A stretch of DNA of 10,588 nt from Gammaproteobacteria bacterium (lineage in GTDB: Bacteria > Pseudomonadota > Gammaproteobacteria > Steroidobacterales > Steroidobacteraceae). Made by a program: the position numbers and the translations under genes. The stretch covers positions 1 to 10,588 of the forward strand of contig JAFAVO010000363.1 of assembly GCA_019242385.1 (NCBI GenBank), written 5' to 3'. Below, in pieces: positions 1 through 7,351 of this stretch (positions within the stretch are counted from its first letter, which is position 1; every line of letters starts with the position of its first letter). The notes under the pieces were generated by a model. That model saw only the letters and a list, made by a program, of their open reading frames with translations, was not told the origin of the DNA and made no database searches.

Positions 1-7
1 AGGTCGT

Positions 8-877
8 GTGGGTCGAACAACATTGCGGTGGCTCCTCGCGCTCGGCCTCTTCGGCTGCCTGACCGCGCATGCCGCGAGCCCGGTCTGGGCAGTACGCGGC
101 GCACACAACATCGTCTACCTCGCCGGCTCGGTCCACATGCTGCCGGCTGATGACGCCGCCTTGCCCCCGGGGTTCGCGCGCGCCTACGGTGATTCCTCGA
201 AGGTCGTGATGGAGCTCGATCTCGCCAAGTTCGACCCGATGGAAGCGATGGCCTGGATGTCGGAGCACGGAACTCTGCCGGGCGGCACCACCCTGCGTGG
301 CGTCCTCGGGGAGCAGCGCTACGGGCGTGTCACGGCTGCGGCGGCAACTCTCGGCATGCCGATGCTCGGTCTCGATTCGCTCGCGCCCTGGGTCGTCGGC
401 ATCGAGATCACGGACATGGCCTACGAGCACGCCGGGTTCGATCCGGAGCAGGGCGTGGAGGAGCAGCTGCTGCGTCTCGCGCAGGCGGACCATAAGCCCA
501 CCGCGGGCCTCGAGACCCTCCCCGAGGAGCTCGGGAGTCTGAGTTCCCTTTCGAGTGCCGACCAGATCCGCATGCTCGATCAGACCATCGATGAGCTCAA
601 GGACATCAAGTCTGAGACGCGCGAGATCACCGGTGCCTGGCGCGAGGGCAACGGCGCGCAGCTGGCAGCGCTGCTCTCGACTGAGTACAGCAGCTTCCCT
701 TCGCTCTATAAGCCACTGGTGACCGACCGCAACCGGCGCTGGCTGCCGCAGGTCCAGGAGCTGCTGAAGTCCCAGGACAACGCGCTGGTGGTGGTTGGAG
801 CGCTGCACCTGGTGGGCAAGGGCGGCCTGCTCGAGCTGTTGCGCAGCAAGGGCTATACGATCACGCAGCTGAACTGA
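8..877 (+). CDS. TraB/GumN family exported protein
   Basis: 289-residue protein of the TraB/GumN (YbaP/TIKI-like) family, whose eukaryotic TIKI members are metalloproteases; the bacterial role is mostly unknown. Seen: an N-terminal hydrophobic export signal (about residues 5-23) with a possible AHA-A signal peptidase I site, or alternatively a lipobox-like LFGC at 14-17. Family motifs are GSVH at 40-43 (the first conserved Gly/His motif), GLET at 167-170 and GALHLVG at 264-270 near the C-terminus, followed by GLLELLRSKGY. Length matches single-domain family members. The start is a GTG with AGG four bases upstream at the very edge of the window, so a start further upstream cannot be excluded. 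It converges on the CPBP gene, with 58 bases between the stops. Periplasmic or outer-membrane-anchored location is inferred from the signal sequence. Confidence 0.85.
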   Translation: MGRTTLRWLLALGLFGCLTAHAASPVWAVRGAHNIVYLAGSVHMLPADDAALPPGFARAYGDSSKVVMELDLAKFDPMEAMAWMSEHGTLPGGTTLRGVLGEQRYGRVTAAAATLGMPMLGLDSLAPWVVGIEITDMAYEHAGFDPEQGVEEQLLRLAQADHKPTAGLETLPEELGSLSSLSSADQIRMLDQTIDELKDIKSETREITGAWREGNGAQLAALLSTEYSSFPSLYKPLVTDRNRRWLPQVQELLKSQDNALVVVGALHLVGKGGLLELLRSKGYTITQLN

Positions 878-885
878 TCTATTGG

Positions 886-910
886 CCAAAATCGCAGGAA
901 GCGATTTTGG
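886..910. terminator. Hairpin between convergent genes, possible bidirectional terminator
   Basis: A perfect 10-bp inverted repeat, CCAAAATCGC (886-895) and GCGATTTTGG (901-910), with a 5-base loop AGGAA, starts nine bases after the TraB/GumN stop codon and lies downstream of both converging genes. The stem contains four A:T pairs in a row, but there is no T-run directly after the stem on either strand, so it is not a classical intrinsic terminator. Its right arm is also the start of a diverged direct repeat, so it may instead belong to a repeat element. Confidence 0.4.
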
Positions 911-972
911 CGGACATCAGCTTCGTTGCCGACCCTTAGCAGCGATTCTTGCGGACACCAGCTTCATTCCGG
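901..972. repeat. Imperfect 31-bp direct repeat, 41-bp period
   Basis: Bases 901-931 and 942-972 align without gaps with 25 of 31 identities. Both begin GCGATT and share the blocks CGGACA and CAGCTTC. The second copy lies inside the 3' end of the CPBP gene and encodes its last residues (NEAGVRKNR); the first lies beyond that gene's stop codon. The 41-base offset is not a multiple of three, so the duplication is not a protein repeat. The left edge of the first copy doubles as one arm of the hairpin at 886-910. Confidence 0.6.
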
Positions 973-1829
973 GCCTGGTAGAAGCGCCACAACGGCAGCG
1001 CCAGCAGCACCGTCCAGCCGAGCACCAGCCAGCCGACGAAGCCATCGTGGCGGCTGAGCAGATAACCGAGCGGGGCGTGCGGGCGAGGCTGCGCCAGCTC
1101 GTGTACCACCAGCATCACCCACACCCACCCCGCGTGCAGCCCGATGCAGGCAGCGATGTTGCCGGTCGTGGCACGCACGAGCCCGAGCACCACTCCGACG
1201 GCGGCAAGTGCGAGGAACGCGTCGGCGATTCCCGCCGGGTGAGCGAAGGCGTGCAGGGTCCCGGCCAGCAGGTCGAGCCCGCTGTGCGGGCCGACCTGCT
1301 CGGGTGGGATGTGGAACTTGCCGAAGAAATGCGTGGCCGCGTACAGCAGCGCGGTCAGCACCACCGCCGCGCGCGTGCCGGACTCGCGCTTGATGGCGGT
1401 ATGCATGGCGCCACGTAAAAAGGTCTCCTCGATGAAGGCCACCGCAAAGCCGCTGAGACCGGACGCCAGGAGCAGCCGCGGCAGCGGCGCGCCCGTGTAA
1501 GGCGCGCGCCATTCGAGGAGCCCGAGAGCGGCCATGAGGGCGACGACCATGAGCATGCTCGCGAGCCCGAGCACGAGGGCAATGCTCATTTCCCGCAGGA
1601 AGATGCGCCGGGGCGCCCCGTAGCCGAGGCTCGCCCGGTCGTTGAGCCCGAGATGACGCGCGAGTGCCAGAAAGCCGAGCAGCAGCGCGAGCATGCCGAG
1701 CCGCTCGGCGATGCGGTGGAAAGGGAAGTCGAAGTGCGGATGCAACAGGGTCCACGCCGGCCAGGCGAGCAGCGCGACTACCGCCAGAGCCAGCGCCAGC
1801 AGTCCGAGAAACCACGCGAATGCACGCAT
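936..1829 (-). CDS. CPBP family intramembrane metalloprotease
   Basis: Polytopic membrane protein of 297 residues in the CPBP (CAAX protease / bacteriocin-processing, Abi) family, which are integral-membrane glutamic metalloproteases. Seen with M1 at 1829: hydrophobic segments at about 3-25, 45-60, 80-105, 118-135, 155-170, 203-222, 226-245 and 263-282. The family motif EExxxR is E134, E135, R139; the second motif (aromatic-x3-His) is Y163-AAT-H167; the third is H232 in LHAGW. All three are present, so an active enzyme is likely; the substrate is unknown. An upstream in-frame ATG at 1877 would add 16 non-hydrophobic residues. I preferred 1829 because the first membrane segment begins right there and because it leaves promoter room before the divergent GT9 gene; neither start has a clear ribosome binding site. 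The C-terminus lies inside a DNA direct repeat, so its last residues are probably not conserved. Confidence 0.85.
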   Translation of the reverse strand: MRAFAWFLGLLALALAVVALLAWPAWTLLHPHFDFPFHRIAERLGMLALLLGFLALARHLGLNDRASLGYGAPRRIFLREMSIALVLGLASMLMVVALMAALGLLEWRAPYTGAPLPRLLLASGLSGFAVAFIEETFLRGAMHTAIKRESGTRAAVVLTALLYAATHFFGKFHIPPEQVGPHSGLDLLAGTLHAFAHPAGIADAFLALAAVGVVLGLVRATTGNIAACIGLHAGWVWVMLVVHELAQPRPHAPLGYLLSRHDGFVGWLVLGWTVLLALPLWRFYQARNEAGVRKNRC

Positions 1830-1909
1830 TGAGGTGTGAATTGGTGCCGGGCTTGCCTGCGCGCGCCCTGTCCGCATAGCTTATGGTGATCCCGCAGTCC
1901 TGAGGAGTC

Positions 1910-2983
1910 ATGTCGGCATCTCCCCTGCAACCGGTCGTGATCTGGTTCGGCCGGGTCGGCGACATGATCATGCTGACTGCGTTGCTGGACATACTGCACA
2001 GCCGCTTCGGGCGTGCGTGCCGTGTCATCGGCGCGGGCGCCTGGTCGCAGGACATCTATGCCGAGCATCCGGATGTAGCCGAGACGCTCTGGCTGCACCG
2101 CTACACGCCCTTTGCGTTCGACGTGCGCTGGTGGAGAACTGTCTGGAAGCTCCGGCGGGCACCATGCGACCCCGTTTATGTGTGTGAGACAGACCCGCGC
2201 AAGCTCGCCAGCATCCGCAGGCTGCTGCATTGGGGTGGTGTCGATCGCGCCCGCTGCGTGTTTCTTACCGAGACACCTGCTGCCCTCGCGCAGGTCCACT
2301 GGGTGGACCGGTTGGTCACTCTCGGCCGCCAGCTGCCTGGCGCATTGCAGGAGTCCGATTACCCGTGGCCAGTCCCCGCACCGCGCTGCGCGCCCCGCCT
2401 GGTGCTCTCGAGCGCTGCACGCGCAGCGGGTGAGGAGTGGCTGCACCGGCACGGTGTGGGTGAAGCCCCACTCGTCCTGCTACAGCCGGGCAATCGCCGC
2501 ACGATGCGCGGCCGCTCGCTGCGTATTCGGGAATCCGACGATCGGTTCTGGCCGGTGGAGCGTTGGGCGAGCCTGATTCACCGGATACATGCACAGTTGC
2601 CCGAGGCCCGCATCGTGCTTTGCGGCGCTCCGCGCGAGGCGGTGCTCCTCGGGTGGATCGAGGCCGCGGCCGCGCTGCCCGAAGTGGTGCTTCGGGGGCT
2701 GCCCTTCCCGGGCCTGTTCGCACTCTGCACGCGCGCACACAGCATGATTTCCATCGACACGGGCACCGCTCACGCCGCCGCCGCGCTGGGGACTCCACTG
2801 GTGGTGTTGTTCGGCTCGACTCCGCCGGCGCAGGTCACCCCACGCAGCCCCTGCGGGTCGCCGGTCATCGGAGTCGGTGGCGTGCCGCTCCTCCCGCGTG
2901 TCGATCAGCTTCCGGTGGAGGCGGTATTCGAGGCCTGGAGCCGGTTACTCGTCAGCTCAACAAGCGCAGCCACTGGCCCTTGA
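1910..2983 (+). CDS. Glycosyltransferase family 9 (heptosyltransferase-type)
   Basis: 357-residue GT-B fold glycosyltransferase of family 9, the family of ADP-heptose:LPS heptosyltransferases (WaaC/WaaF/WaaQ types). Seen: N-terminal GRVGDMIMLTALL (14-26), where D18 aligns with the catalytic Asp that follows Gly in WaaC-type enzymes; LQPGN (191-195), the start of the donor-binding domain; VLCGAPRE (237-244); and the family signature ISIDTGTAHAAAALGTPLV (280-298) with D283, G285 and H288, followed by LFGST. A cytoplasmic enzyme adding a heptose or similar sugar to LPS core is the family expectation; the exact donor and acceptor cannot be read from sequence. AGGAG ends two bases before the ATG, a short spacing. 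The gene overlaps the convergent GT4 gene by 32 bases (2952-2983). Confidence 0.88.
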   Translation: MSASPLQPVVIWFGRVGDMIMLTALLDILHSRFGRACRVIGAGAWSQDIYAEHPDVAETLWLHRYTPFAFDVRWWRTVWKLRRAPCDPVYVCETDPRKLASIRRLLHWGGVDRARCVFLTETPAALAQVHWVDRLVTLGRQLPGALQESDYPWPVPAPRCAPRLVLSSAARAAGEEWLHRHGVGEAPLVLLQPGNRRTMRGRSLRIRESDDRFWPVERWASLIHRIHAQLPEARIVLCGAPREAVLLGWIEAAAALPEVVLRGLPFPGLFALCTRAHSMISIDTGTAHAAAALGTPLVVLFGSTPPAQVTPRSPCGSPVIGVGGVPLLPRVDQLPVEAVFEAWSRLLVSSTSAATGP

Positions 2984-4013
2984 TCGTGCCGAGCCGAAAG
3001 CGCGCATCCGCGCTGACCTGCGGCCGGGTGCCAGCGCGCCATTGCCGGATGCGCTCGACATACGCGTCGAAGATCCCGGCCGCCGCCGCAAGTCGTGCCG
3101 GCCCCGCCCGCCACGATACGGGTAGGCCGCCCACCAGCGCCTCGTAACAGCGCGCCGCGGCACTCACGGGCAGAAGCTGCCCCGGGTCGGCCACGATCTC
3201 CGCTGCCGCTCCGCAGTCGTGGGTGAGCACCGGGGTGCCGAGCGCATGCGACTCCGCGAACACCAGTCCGAAAGTCTCGGGAATGAGGAAATTCGGGAAG
3301 AAAGTGCACAAGGCGCTGCGCACCTGCGCGTGCATCAGCGGCTGCGGCAGCGCGCCGAGCAGCTCGACTCCCTGGCTCGCCACCGCCGGCAGCGGCTTGT
3401 AACCGGGGTTGCCGACCGCCAGGCGCAGCCGCGGCATCGCACGGCGCAGCTGCCGAAAGGCGTCCAGCGTGAAGTAGAGCCCCTTGTTGGGAGAGGAGAA
3501 GAACACGAGCTTGTCCGGATCCACCGCGCTACCGTCGGGCCGCAGCTCATCGTCCACCGGGTTGTAGATCGTCAGTGCACGCACCCGCTCCGCGACACCG
3601 ATGCTGCGCAGGGTCGCCTCGACGCCGCTGCGCTGCCAGTCGGAGACGCATACCGCGGTGAGCCCGCTCGCGCGCAGCTGGTCCGCGGTGGCCGCCAGCC
3701 AGCGGGCGCGCCGTGCGTGCGGATGCAGCCGATCGTGCAGCCACAGGTAGATCCGGGCGTCCGGGTAGTGCTGCCGCACGAACGGCAGCGCGCGCGAGTC
3801 GCGGTTGACGATGACGTGCGCAATGCCCGGCAGACGCTGCGGGCGGCGATAGCGCTCCCAGTCCTCCGTGCGGTTGTGCTGCATCACCCACGCGCCGAGC
3901 GCATCCGCCACGCGCACCAGCGTCGCCTCGGTGCCCCCGAGAGCCTGAGCGCGCAGCGTGCGGGTGTCGTACGGCTGTTGGCAGGTCGGGTCGTAGAACA
4001 GGACCGGGCTCAT
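2952..4013 (-). CDS. Glycosyltransferase family 4 (GT-B)
   Basis: 353-residue GT-B glycosyltransferase resembling family 4 (Glycos_transf_1). Seen: an N-terminal loop QALGGTEATLVRVADAL (23-39), with the GGTE typical of the sugar/acceptor pocket; VCVSDWQR (121-128); the start of the donor domain at FFSSPNKGL (171-179); and the E-x7-E signature within PETFGLVFAESHALGTPV (245-262), with E246 and E254, followed by THDCGAAAEIV. It is probably cytoplasmic and uses a nucleotide-activated sugar; donor and acceptor are unknown. The reading frame stays open upstream to 4163, but the ATG at 4013 is preferred because the extension would overlap the divergent GT2 gene and has no family-like sequence. Its neighbours on both sides are glycosyltransferases on the opposite strand, suggesting a common surface-glycan pathway but separate transcripts. 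Confidence 0.85.
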   Translation of the reverse strand: MSPVLFYDPTCQQPYDTRTLRAQALGGTEATLVRVADALGAWVMQHNRTEDWERYRRPQRLPGIAHVIVNRDSRALPFVRQHYPDARIYLWLHDRLHPHARRARWLAATADQLRASGLTAVCVSDWQRSGVEATLRSIGVAERVRALTIYNPVDDELRPDGSAVDPDKLVFFSSPNKGLYFTLDAFRQLRRAMPRLRLAVGNPGYKPLPAVASQGVELLGALPQPLMHAQVRSALCTFFPNFLIPETFGLVFAESHALGTPVLTHDCGAAAEIVADPGQLLPVSAAARCYEALVGGLPVSWRAGPARLAAAAGIFDAYVERIRQWRAGTRPQVSADARFRLGTIKGQWLRLLS

Positions 4014-4062
4014 GCGAGTGTGTATTGTACGGCGTGTCGACCCATCGACCGTGAGGGCGTGC

Positions 4063-4830
4063 GTGGCGGATGACAACGGCTTATCGGCGTGCATCATCAC
4101 GCTGAACGAGGCCGACCGGATCGAGGCGTGCGTACGCTCGGTCGATTTCTGCGACGAAGTCATCGTCGTCGACGCTCACTCGAGCGATGGCACCCGCGAG
4201 CTCGCCGCCAGCCTCGGTGCGCGCGTCATCGAGCGCGACTGGCCGGGCTTCCGCTCACAGAAGCAGTTCGCCGTGGACAGCGCCCGTCACGACTGGGTGT
4301 TGTGCCTCGACGCCGATGAGCGCGTGAGCCCGCAGCTGCGCGCGGAGATCCTGGCCCTGCGGCGCGCGGGCCTCACCTCCGCTGCCGGCTGGTCGATACC
4401 GCGGATCACCGACTACTTCGGCCGCTTTCTGCGCCACGGCAATGCCTATCCGGATCGCCTGGTGCGGCTGTTCGACCGCCGCCAGGGCGGCTGGTCAGGC
4501 TACGAGATACACGAGAACACGCGCATCGCCGGCCGTGTGCGCCGCCTGCACGGACACCTCGAGCACTACTCCTACCGCAGCCTCAAGGATCATCAGCAGC
4601 GCATGCAGCGCTACGCCGACCTCATGGCGCAGGCGCTCTATCAGCGCGGACGCCGCTGCGGCTTCCTGCCGGTGCTCCTCAATCCGCAGTGGCGCTTCGT
4701 GCGCGGCTACCTGCTGCGGCTGGGCTTTCTCGATGGCTGGCGGGGGCTGGTGTTCGCGCTGGTCGAGGCCGGCTACGTACGGCGCAAGTACCTCGGGCTA
4801 TACATGCTCAGTCGGGGGCTGCCGGGTTGA
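4063..4830 (+). CDS. Glycosyltransferase family 2, WaaE/KdtX-like LPS core enzyme
   Basis: 255-residue GT-A family 2 glycosyltransferase closest by eye to WaaE/KdtX LPS-core enzymes. Seen: LSACIITLNEADRI (7-20), the start of the nucleotide-binding fold; VVDAHSSDGT (35-44); the DxD-type metal motif in LDADE (D83, D85); SQKQFA (65-70); and the C-terminal FLDGWRG (222-228) with GYVRRKYLGLY typical of this subfamily. No transmembrane domain is evident; membrane-peripheral action on LPS core is inferred. The start chosen is GTG 4063, with GAGGG five bases upstream, which places the conserved fold six residues in. An in-frame ATG at 4012 would add 17 non-conserved residues and overlap the start codon of the divergent GT4 gene. 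Its 3' end overlaps the convergent LON-domain gene by 33 bases. Confidence 0.87.
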   Translation: MADDNGLSACIITLNEADRIEACVRSVDFCDEVIVVDAHSSDGTRELAASLGARVIERDWPGFRSQKQFAVDSARHDWVLCLDADERVSPQLRAEILALRRAGLTSAAGWSIPRITDYFGRFLRHGNAYPDRLVRLFDRRQGGWSGYEIHENTRIAGRVRRLHGHLEHYSYRSLKDHQQRMQRYADLMAQALYQRGRRCGFLPVLLNPQWRFVRGYLLRLGFLDGWRGLVFALVEAGYVRRKYLGLYMLSRGLPG

Positions 4831-5397
4831 CCATGCGGCCACCTGCGCGAGGCGCGCGAGCGGATCGGCGAGCTCGAGCAGTTGCTGTTGCTCGGCCGCG
4901 TTGAGCGGCAGCACCTCGGCCCAGCGGTTCGCGACCCAGCCGGCATCCTCATAGCGCGCCACGACGTGTGCGTAGCGCTCGCCGAGCTGGGGCAGGAGCT
5001 CGCGCAACAGCTCTCCGAGATGCGCAAACTCCGCGGGCAGCGCACAGGGCGGATCATCGGGCAGCGATTCGACTTCCGCCAGGTTGAGCCCATCCTCCTG
5101 CTGCCAGCGTCGCAGCACCCGGAAACATTGCTCGCCGAGGCAGTCGATACCGAGCAATCCATCGGGCAGCGTATCGAAATCGACCACGCGGGCGCTCGTG
5201 CCGCTGCCCGCCACATTCACCGCCGCGCCAGCCTCCTCACCCTCGAGAATGAGGACCACACCGAAGCATCCGGAGGTCTTGAGGCAACGGCGGACCATAT
5301 CGAGGTAGCGTGGCTCGAAGATGCGCAGACGCAGGGGCCCGCCCGGAAACAACACCGTGTTGAGTGGAAACAGCGGCAGCTCGCTCGTGACGCTCAT
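4798..5397 (-). CDS. LON substrate-binding-domain protein, stand-alone
   Basis: 199-residue protein made only of the N-terminal (LAN/PUA-like) substrate-binding domain of Lon protease. Seen: LPLFPLNTVLFPG (7-19), LRIFEPRY (24-31) followed by a Met-rich helix start, and the downstream core with G66-T67, ARVVDF (69-74) and LLGIDCLGEQCFRV (81-94). It lacks the AAA+ ATPase and the Ser/Lys peptidase domains of Lon, so it is not a protease. Such single-domain proteins are common in proteobacteria and their function is undefined; binding of unfolded peptides is a family-based guess. Its ATG overlaps the mpl stop codon in an ATGA junction, which suggests translational coupling as the last gene of a minus-strand operon. 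Its 3' end overlaps the convergent GT2 gene. Confidence 0.88.
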   Translation of the reverse strand: MSVTSELPLFPLNTVLFPGGPLRLRIFEPRYLDMVRRCLKTSGCFGVVLILEGEEAGAAVNVAGSGTSARVVDFDTLPDGLLGIDCLGEQCFRVLRRWQQEDGLNLAEVESLPDDPPCALPAEFAHLGELLRELLPQLGERYAHVVARYEDAGWVANRWAEVLPLNAAEQQQLLELADPLARLAQVAAWSTRQPPTEHV

Positions 5398-6791
5398 GCC
5401 GGCGTGGCCCGCTCCTGCAGTGCTGCCAGGAGCTTATTGTGCAGCCCGCCGAAGCCACCGTTGCTCATGATGAGCACCTGGTCGCCGGGCTGTGCGGTGC
5501 GCGCCAGCTCACCGGCCAGCGTGTCGATATCCGCGCAGCCATGGCCGCGGCCGGCGAGTGCCGCGAGCACCGTACCCGTGTCCCAGCCGAGATCGGCCGG
5601 GCAGTAGAGCCATACCTCATCCGCGCCAGCGAGCGCCGGGGCGAGCGTGTGCTCGTGTATGCCCATGCGCATGGTATGCGAGCGCGGCTCGAGCACTGCA
5701 AGGATGCGTGCCGCGCCGGCGCGGCGTCGCAGGCCATCGATGGTGGTGGCGATAGCGGTCGGATGATGCGCGAAGTCATCGTACACGCGGATGCCGTTGA
5801 CCTCGCCGTGCAGCTGCAGCCGGCGCGCAATGCCGCGAAACTGCGTGAGCGCCGCGAGTGCAGCGGGGACGGCGACTCCCGCGTGACGTGCTGCGGCGAT
5901 CGCGGCGAGCGCGTTCTCCATGTTGTGCGCACCAATCAGTGACCACTCCACCGCGCCGAGCGCACGGCCGGCTTCGAGCACCTCGAAGCGCGAGTAGTCG
6001 GCAGCCCCGGGCAGGGGTTGCGCGCTCCACAGCGCATCACTGTGCGTGGCACGGGCAAAGCCCTCGAGCGGTGTCCAGCAGCCGAGCGCGAGTGTCTCGC
6101 GCAAGCGGGCATCGGCGGCGTTCCAGATGATGCGTCCGCTGCCGGGCACGATGCGCACCAGGTGGTGGAACTGGCGCTGGATGGCGCCGATGTCCGGATA
6201 TATGTCGGCGTGATCGTACTCGAGGTTGTTGAGCACCACGGTGCGCGGGCGGTAGTGGACGAACTTCGCGCGCTTGTCGAAAAAGGCGGTGTCGTACTCG
6301 TCCGCCTCGATGACGAAGAATGGGCTGCTGCCGAGACGCGCGCTCAGCCCGAAGTTCGCCGGGACACCGCCGATGAGAAAGCCGGGATCGAGCCCGGCGT
6401 GCTCCAGAATCCACGCCAGCAGCGAGGCGGTCGTGGTCTTGCCGTGGGTGCCGGCCACCGCCAGCACCCAGCGGTCCTTCAGCACCTCGCGTGCCAGCCA
6501 CTCGGGACCGGAGAAATAGGGCAGCCTGCTCTCGAGCAGCGCTTCCACCACCGGCTGCCCGCGCGTCATCACGTTACCGACCACGACCACATCGGGCGCC
6601 GGCGCGAGCTGCGCGGCGTCGAAGCCCTCGGTGAGGGCGATGCCGAGCGACTCGAGCTGCGTGCTCATTGGCGGGTAGACGTTGCGGTCCGAGCCAGTGA
6701 CCTTGAAGCCGGCGGCGCGTGCGATGGCGGCGATCCCGCCCATGAAGGTGCCGCAGATGCCGAGGATGTGAACGTGCAGCGGTGCCTTCAT
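5394..6791 (-). CDS. mpl: UDP-MurNAc:L-Ala-gamma-D-Glu-meso-DAP ligase (Mpl)
   Basis: 465-residue cytoplasmic Mur ligase that joins UDP-N-acetylmuramate to the recycled murein tripeptide L-Ala-D-Glu-meso-DAP with ATP, feeding it back into peptidoglycan synthesis. Seen: HVHILGICGTFMGGIA (6-21), the Mpl-type N-terminal motif (MurC has GIGGxGM instead); the ATP P-loop AGTHGKTTTAS (113-123); EADEYDTAFFDKRAKF (162-177); NLEYDHADIY (189-198), with the His that follows the Mur-ligase acidic site; GAHNMENALAA (287-297); and YDDFAHHPTAI (337-347). Length is normal for Mpl. The start is four bases after the stop of the upstream membrane protein gene, with AAGG immediately before it; the junction contains ATGAAGGC twice in tandem, out of frame with each other. 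Its presence indicates a Gram-negative with murein recycling. Confidence 0.95.
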   Translation of the reverse strand: MKAPLHVHILGICGTFMGGIAAIARAAGFKVTGSDRNVYPPMSTQLESLGIALTEGFDAAQLAPAPDVVVVGNVMTRGQPVVEALLESRLPYFSGPEWLAREVLKDRWVLAVAGTHGKTTTASLLAWILEHAGLDPGFLIGGVPANFGLSARLGSSPFFVIEADEYDTAFFDKRAKFVHYRPRTVVLNNLEYDHADIYPDIGAIQRQFHHLVRIVPGSGRIIWNAADARLRETLALGCWTPLEGFARATHSDALWSAQPLPGAADYSRFEVLEAGRALGAVEWSLIGAHNMENALAAIAAARHAGVAVPAALAALTQFRGIARRLQLHGEVNGIRVYDDFAHHPTAIATTIDGLRRRAGAARILAVLEPRSHTMRMGIHEHTLAPALAGADEVWLYCPADLGWDTGTVLAALAGRGHGCADIDTLAGELARTAQPGDQVLIMSNGGFGGLHNKLLAALQERATPA

Positions 6792-6795
6792 GCCT

Positions 6796-7314
6796 TCATG
6801 CTTTCACCGCGGGAAACAGCGCCGAGAGCAGCAGCCAGCCGGCGAGCGTCTGCAGAATGACGAGCGCAACGCTCGAGGTTGCCGACCACTCGAGCGCCGC
6901 CTTCACGATGTGGCTGTTGGCGGCGATCACCCAGGCAAACAGCAGCAGCAAACCGCACATGACCGGCAGCTGCAACGGTGAGTCGTCGCTGAAACGGCGC
7001 ACCAGCCACGCCGAGCAGTGCACCAGCGGTGTCAGCACCGCCTGAAAACCGAACACTGCGCTCGTGGTCTGCAGCGTGCGCTCGGGCCGCCCGGCGAGCC
7101 GCAGCAGCAGGATGTACCACAGCAGCGTGAAAAGCGTCGCCACCAGCAGCGCCTCGAGCCGGTGCTCTCCCGGGGGCAGCAGGCTGCTCACCAGCAGGTT
7201 GACCGCCAGGTAGCCGGCGACGGTGAGCGCGAGCAGCAGCCCCGAGGCCGGCAGATCCTGCGGTCCACGGCGCAGCAGCGCGATCTGCGTGTACAGCCGG
7301 ATGAACTCGCTCAT
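6796..7314 (-). CDS. Small polytopic membrane protein, Yip1-like
   Basis: 172-residue inner-membrane protein with about five hydrophobic segments (roughly 22-45, 53-74, 84-104, 116-137 and 145-169). The N-terminus MSEFIRLYTQIALLRRGPQDLPAS, then a membrane segment, resembles small Yip1-domain-like bacterial proteins; I see no catalytic motif, and function is unknown. The frame remains open upstream to 7452, but the ATG at 7314 is preferred because the extension would lie inside the divergent RNase D gene and is hydrophilic and unlike the family. It is the first gene of the minus-strand unit with mpl (4-base gap) and the LON-domain gene, so transcription probably begins in the 30-base gap shared with rnd. 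Confidence 0.75.
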   Translation of the reverse strand: MSEFIRLYTQIALLRRGPQDLPASGLLLALTVAGYLAVNLLVSSLLPPGEHRLEALLVATLFTLLWYILLLRLAGRPERTLQTTSAVFGFQAVLTPLVHCSAWLVRRFSDDSPLQLPVMCGLLLLFAWVIAANSHIVKAALEWSATSSVALVILQTLAGWLLLSALFPAVKA

Positions 7315-7336
7315 AGCTTTCGGTACGTGCGCGCGC

Positions 7337-7351
7337 CTCGCATAATGCGAG
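7337..7351. promoter_or_regulatory. 15-bp perfect palindrome with -10-like CATAAT, between divergent genes
   Basis: CTCGCATAATGCGAG is a perfect odd palindrome (7-bp arms around A7344). It contains CATAAT (7341-7346), five of six matches to the sigma-70 -10 box on the plus strand, and CATTAT on the minus strand, four of six. It sits between the divergent membrane-protein/mpl unit and rnd. Plus-strand -35 candidates at the right distance (TTTCGG, 7318-7323) are poor. It could be a bidirectional promoter with overlapping -10 elements, a repressor site, or both. Confidence 0.45.

Noticed and set aside
964..2055. 363-codon minus-strand frame overlapping the CPBP gene
   Set aside because: It is another frame of the CPBP gene, rich in Arg/Ala, without motifs; the CPBP frame has all three family motifs and membrane segments.
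4036..4049. Inverted repeat GTCGA-CCCA-TCGAC between GT4 and GT2
   Set aside because: Five-base arms in GC-rich sequence are expected by chance, and there is no second copy or supporting promoter geometry.
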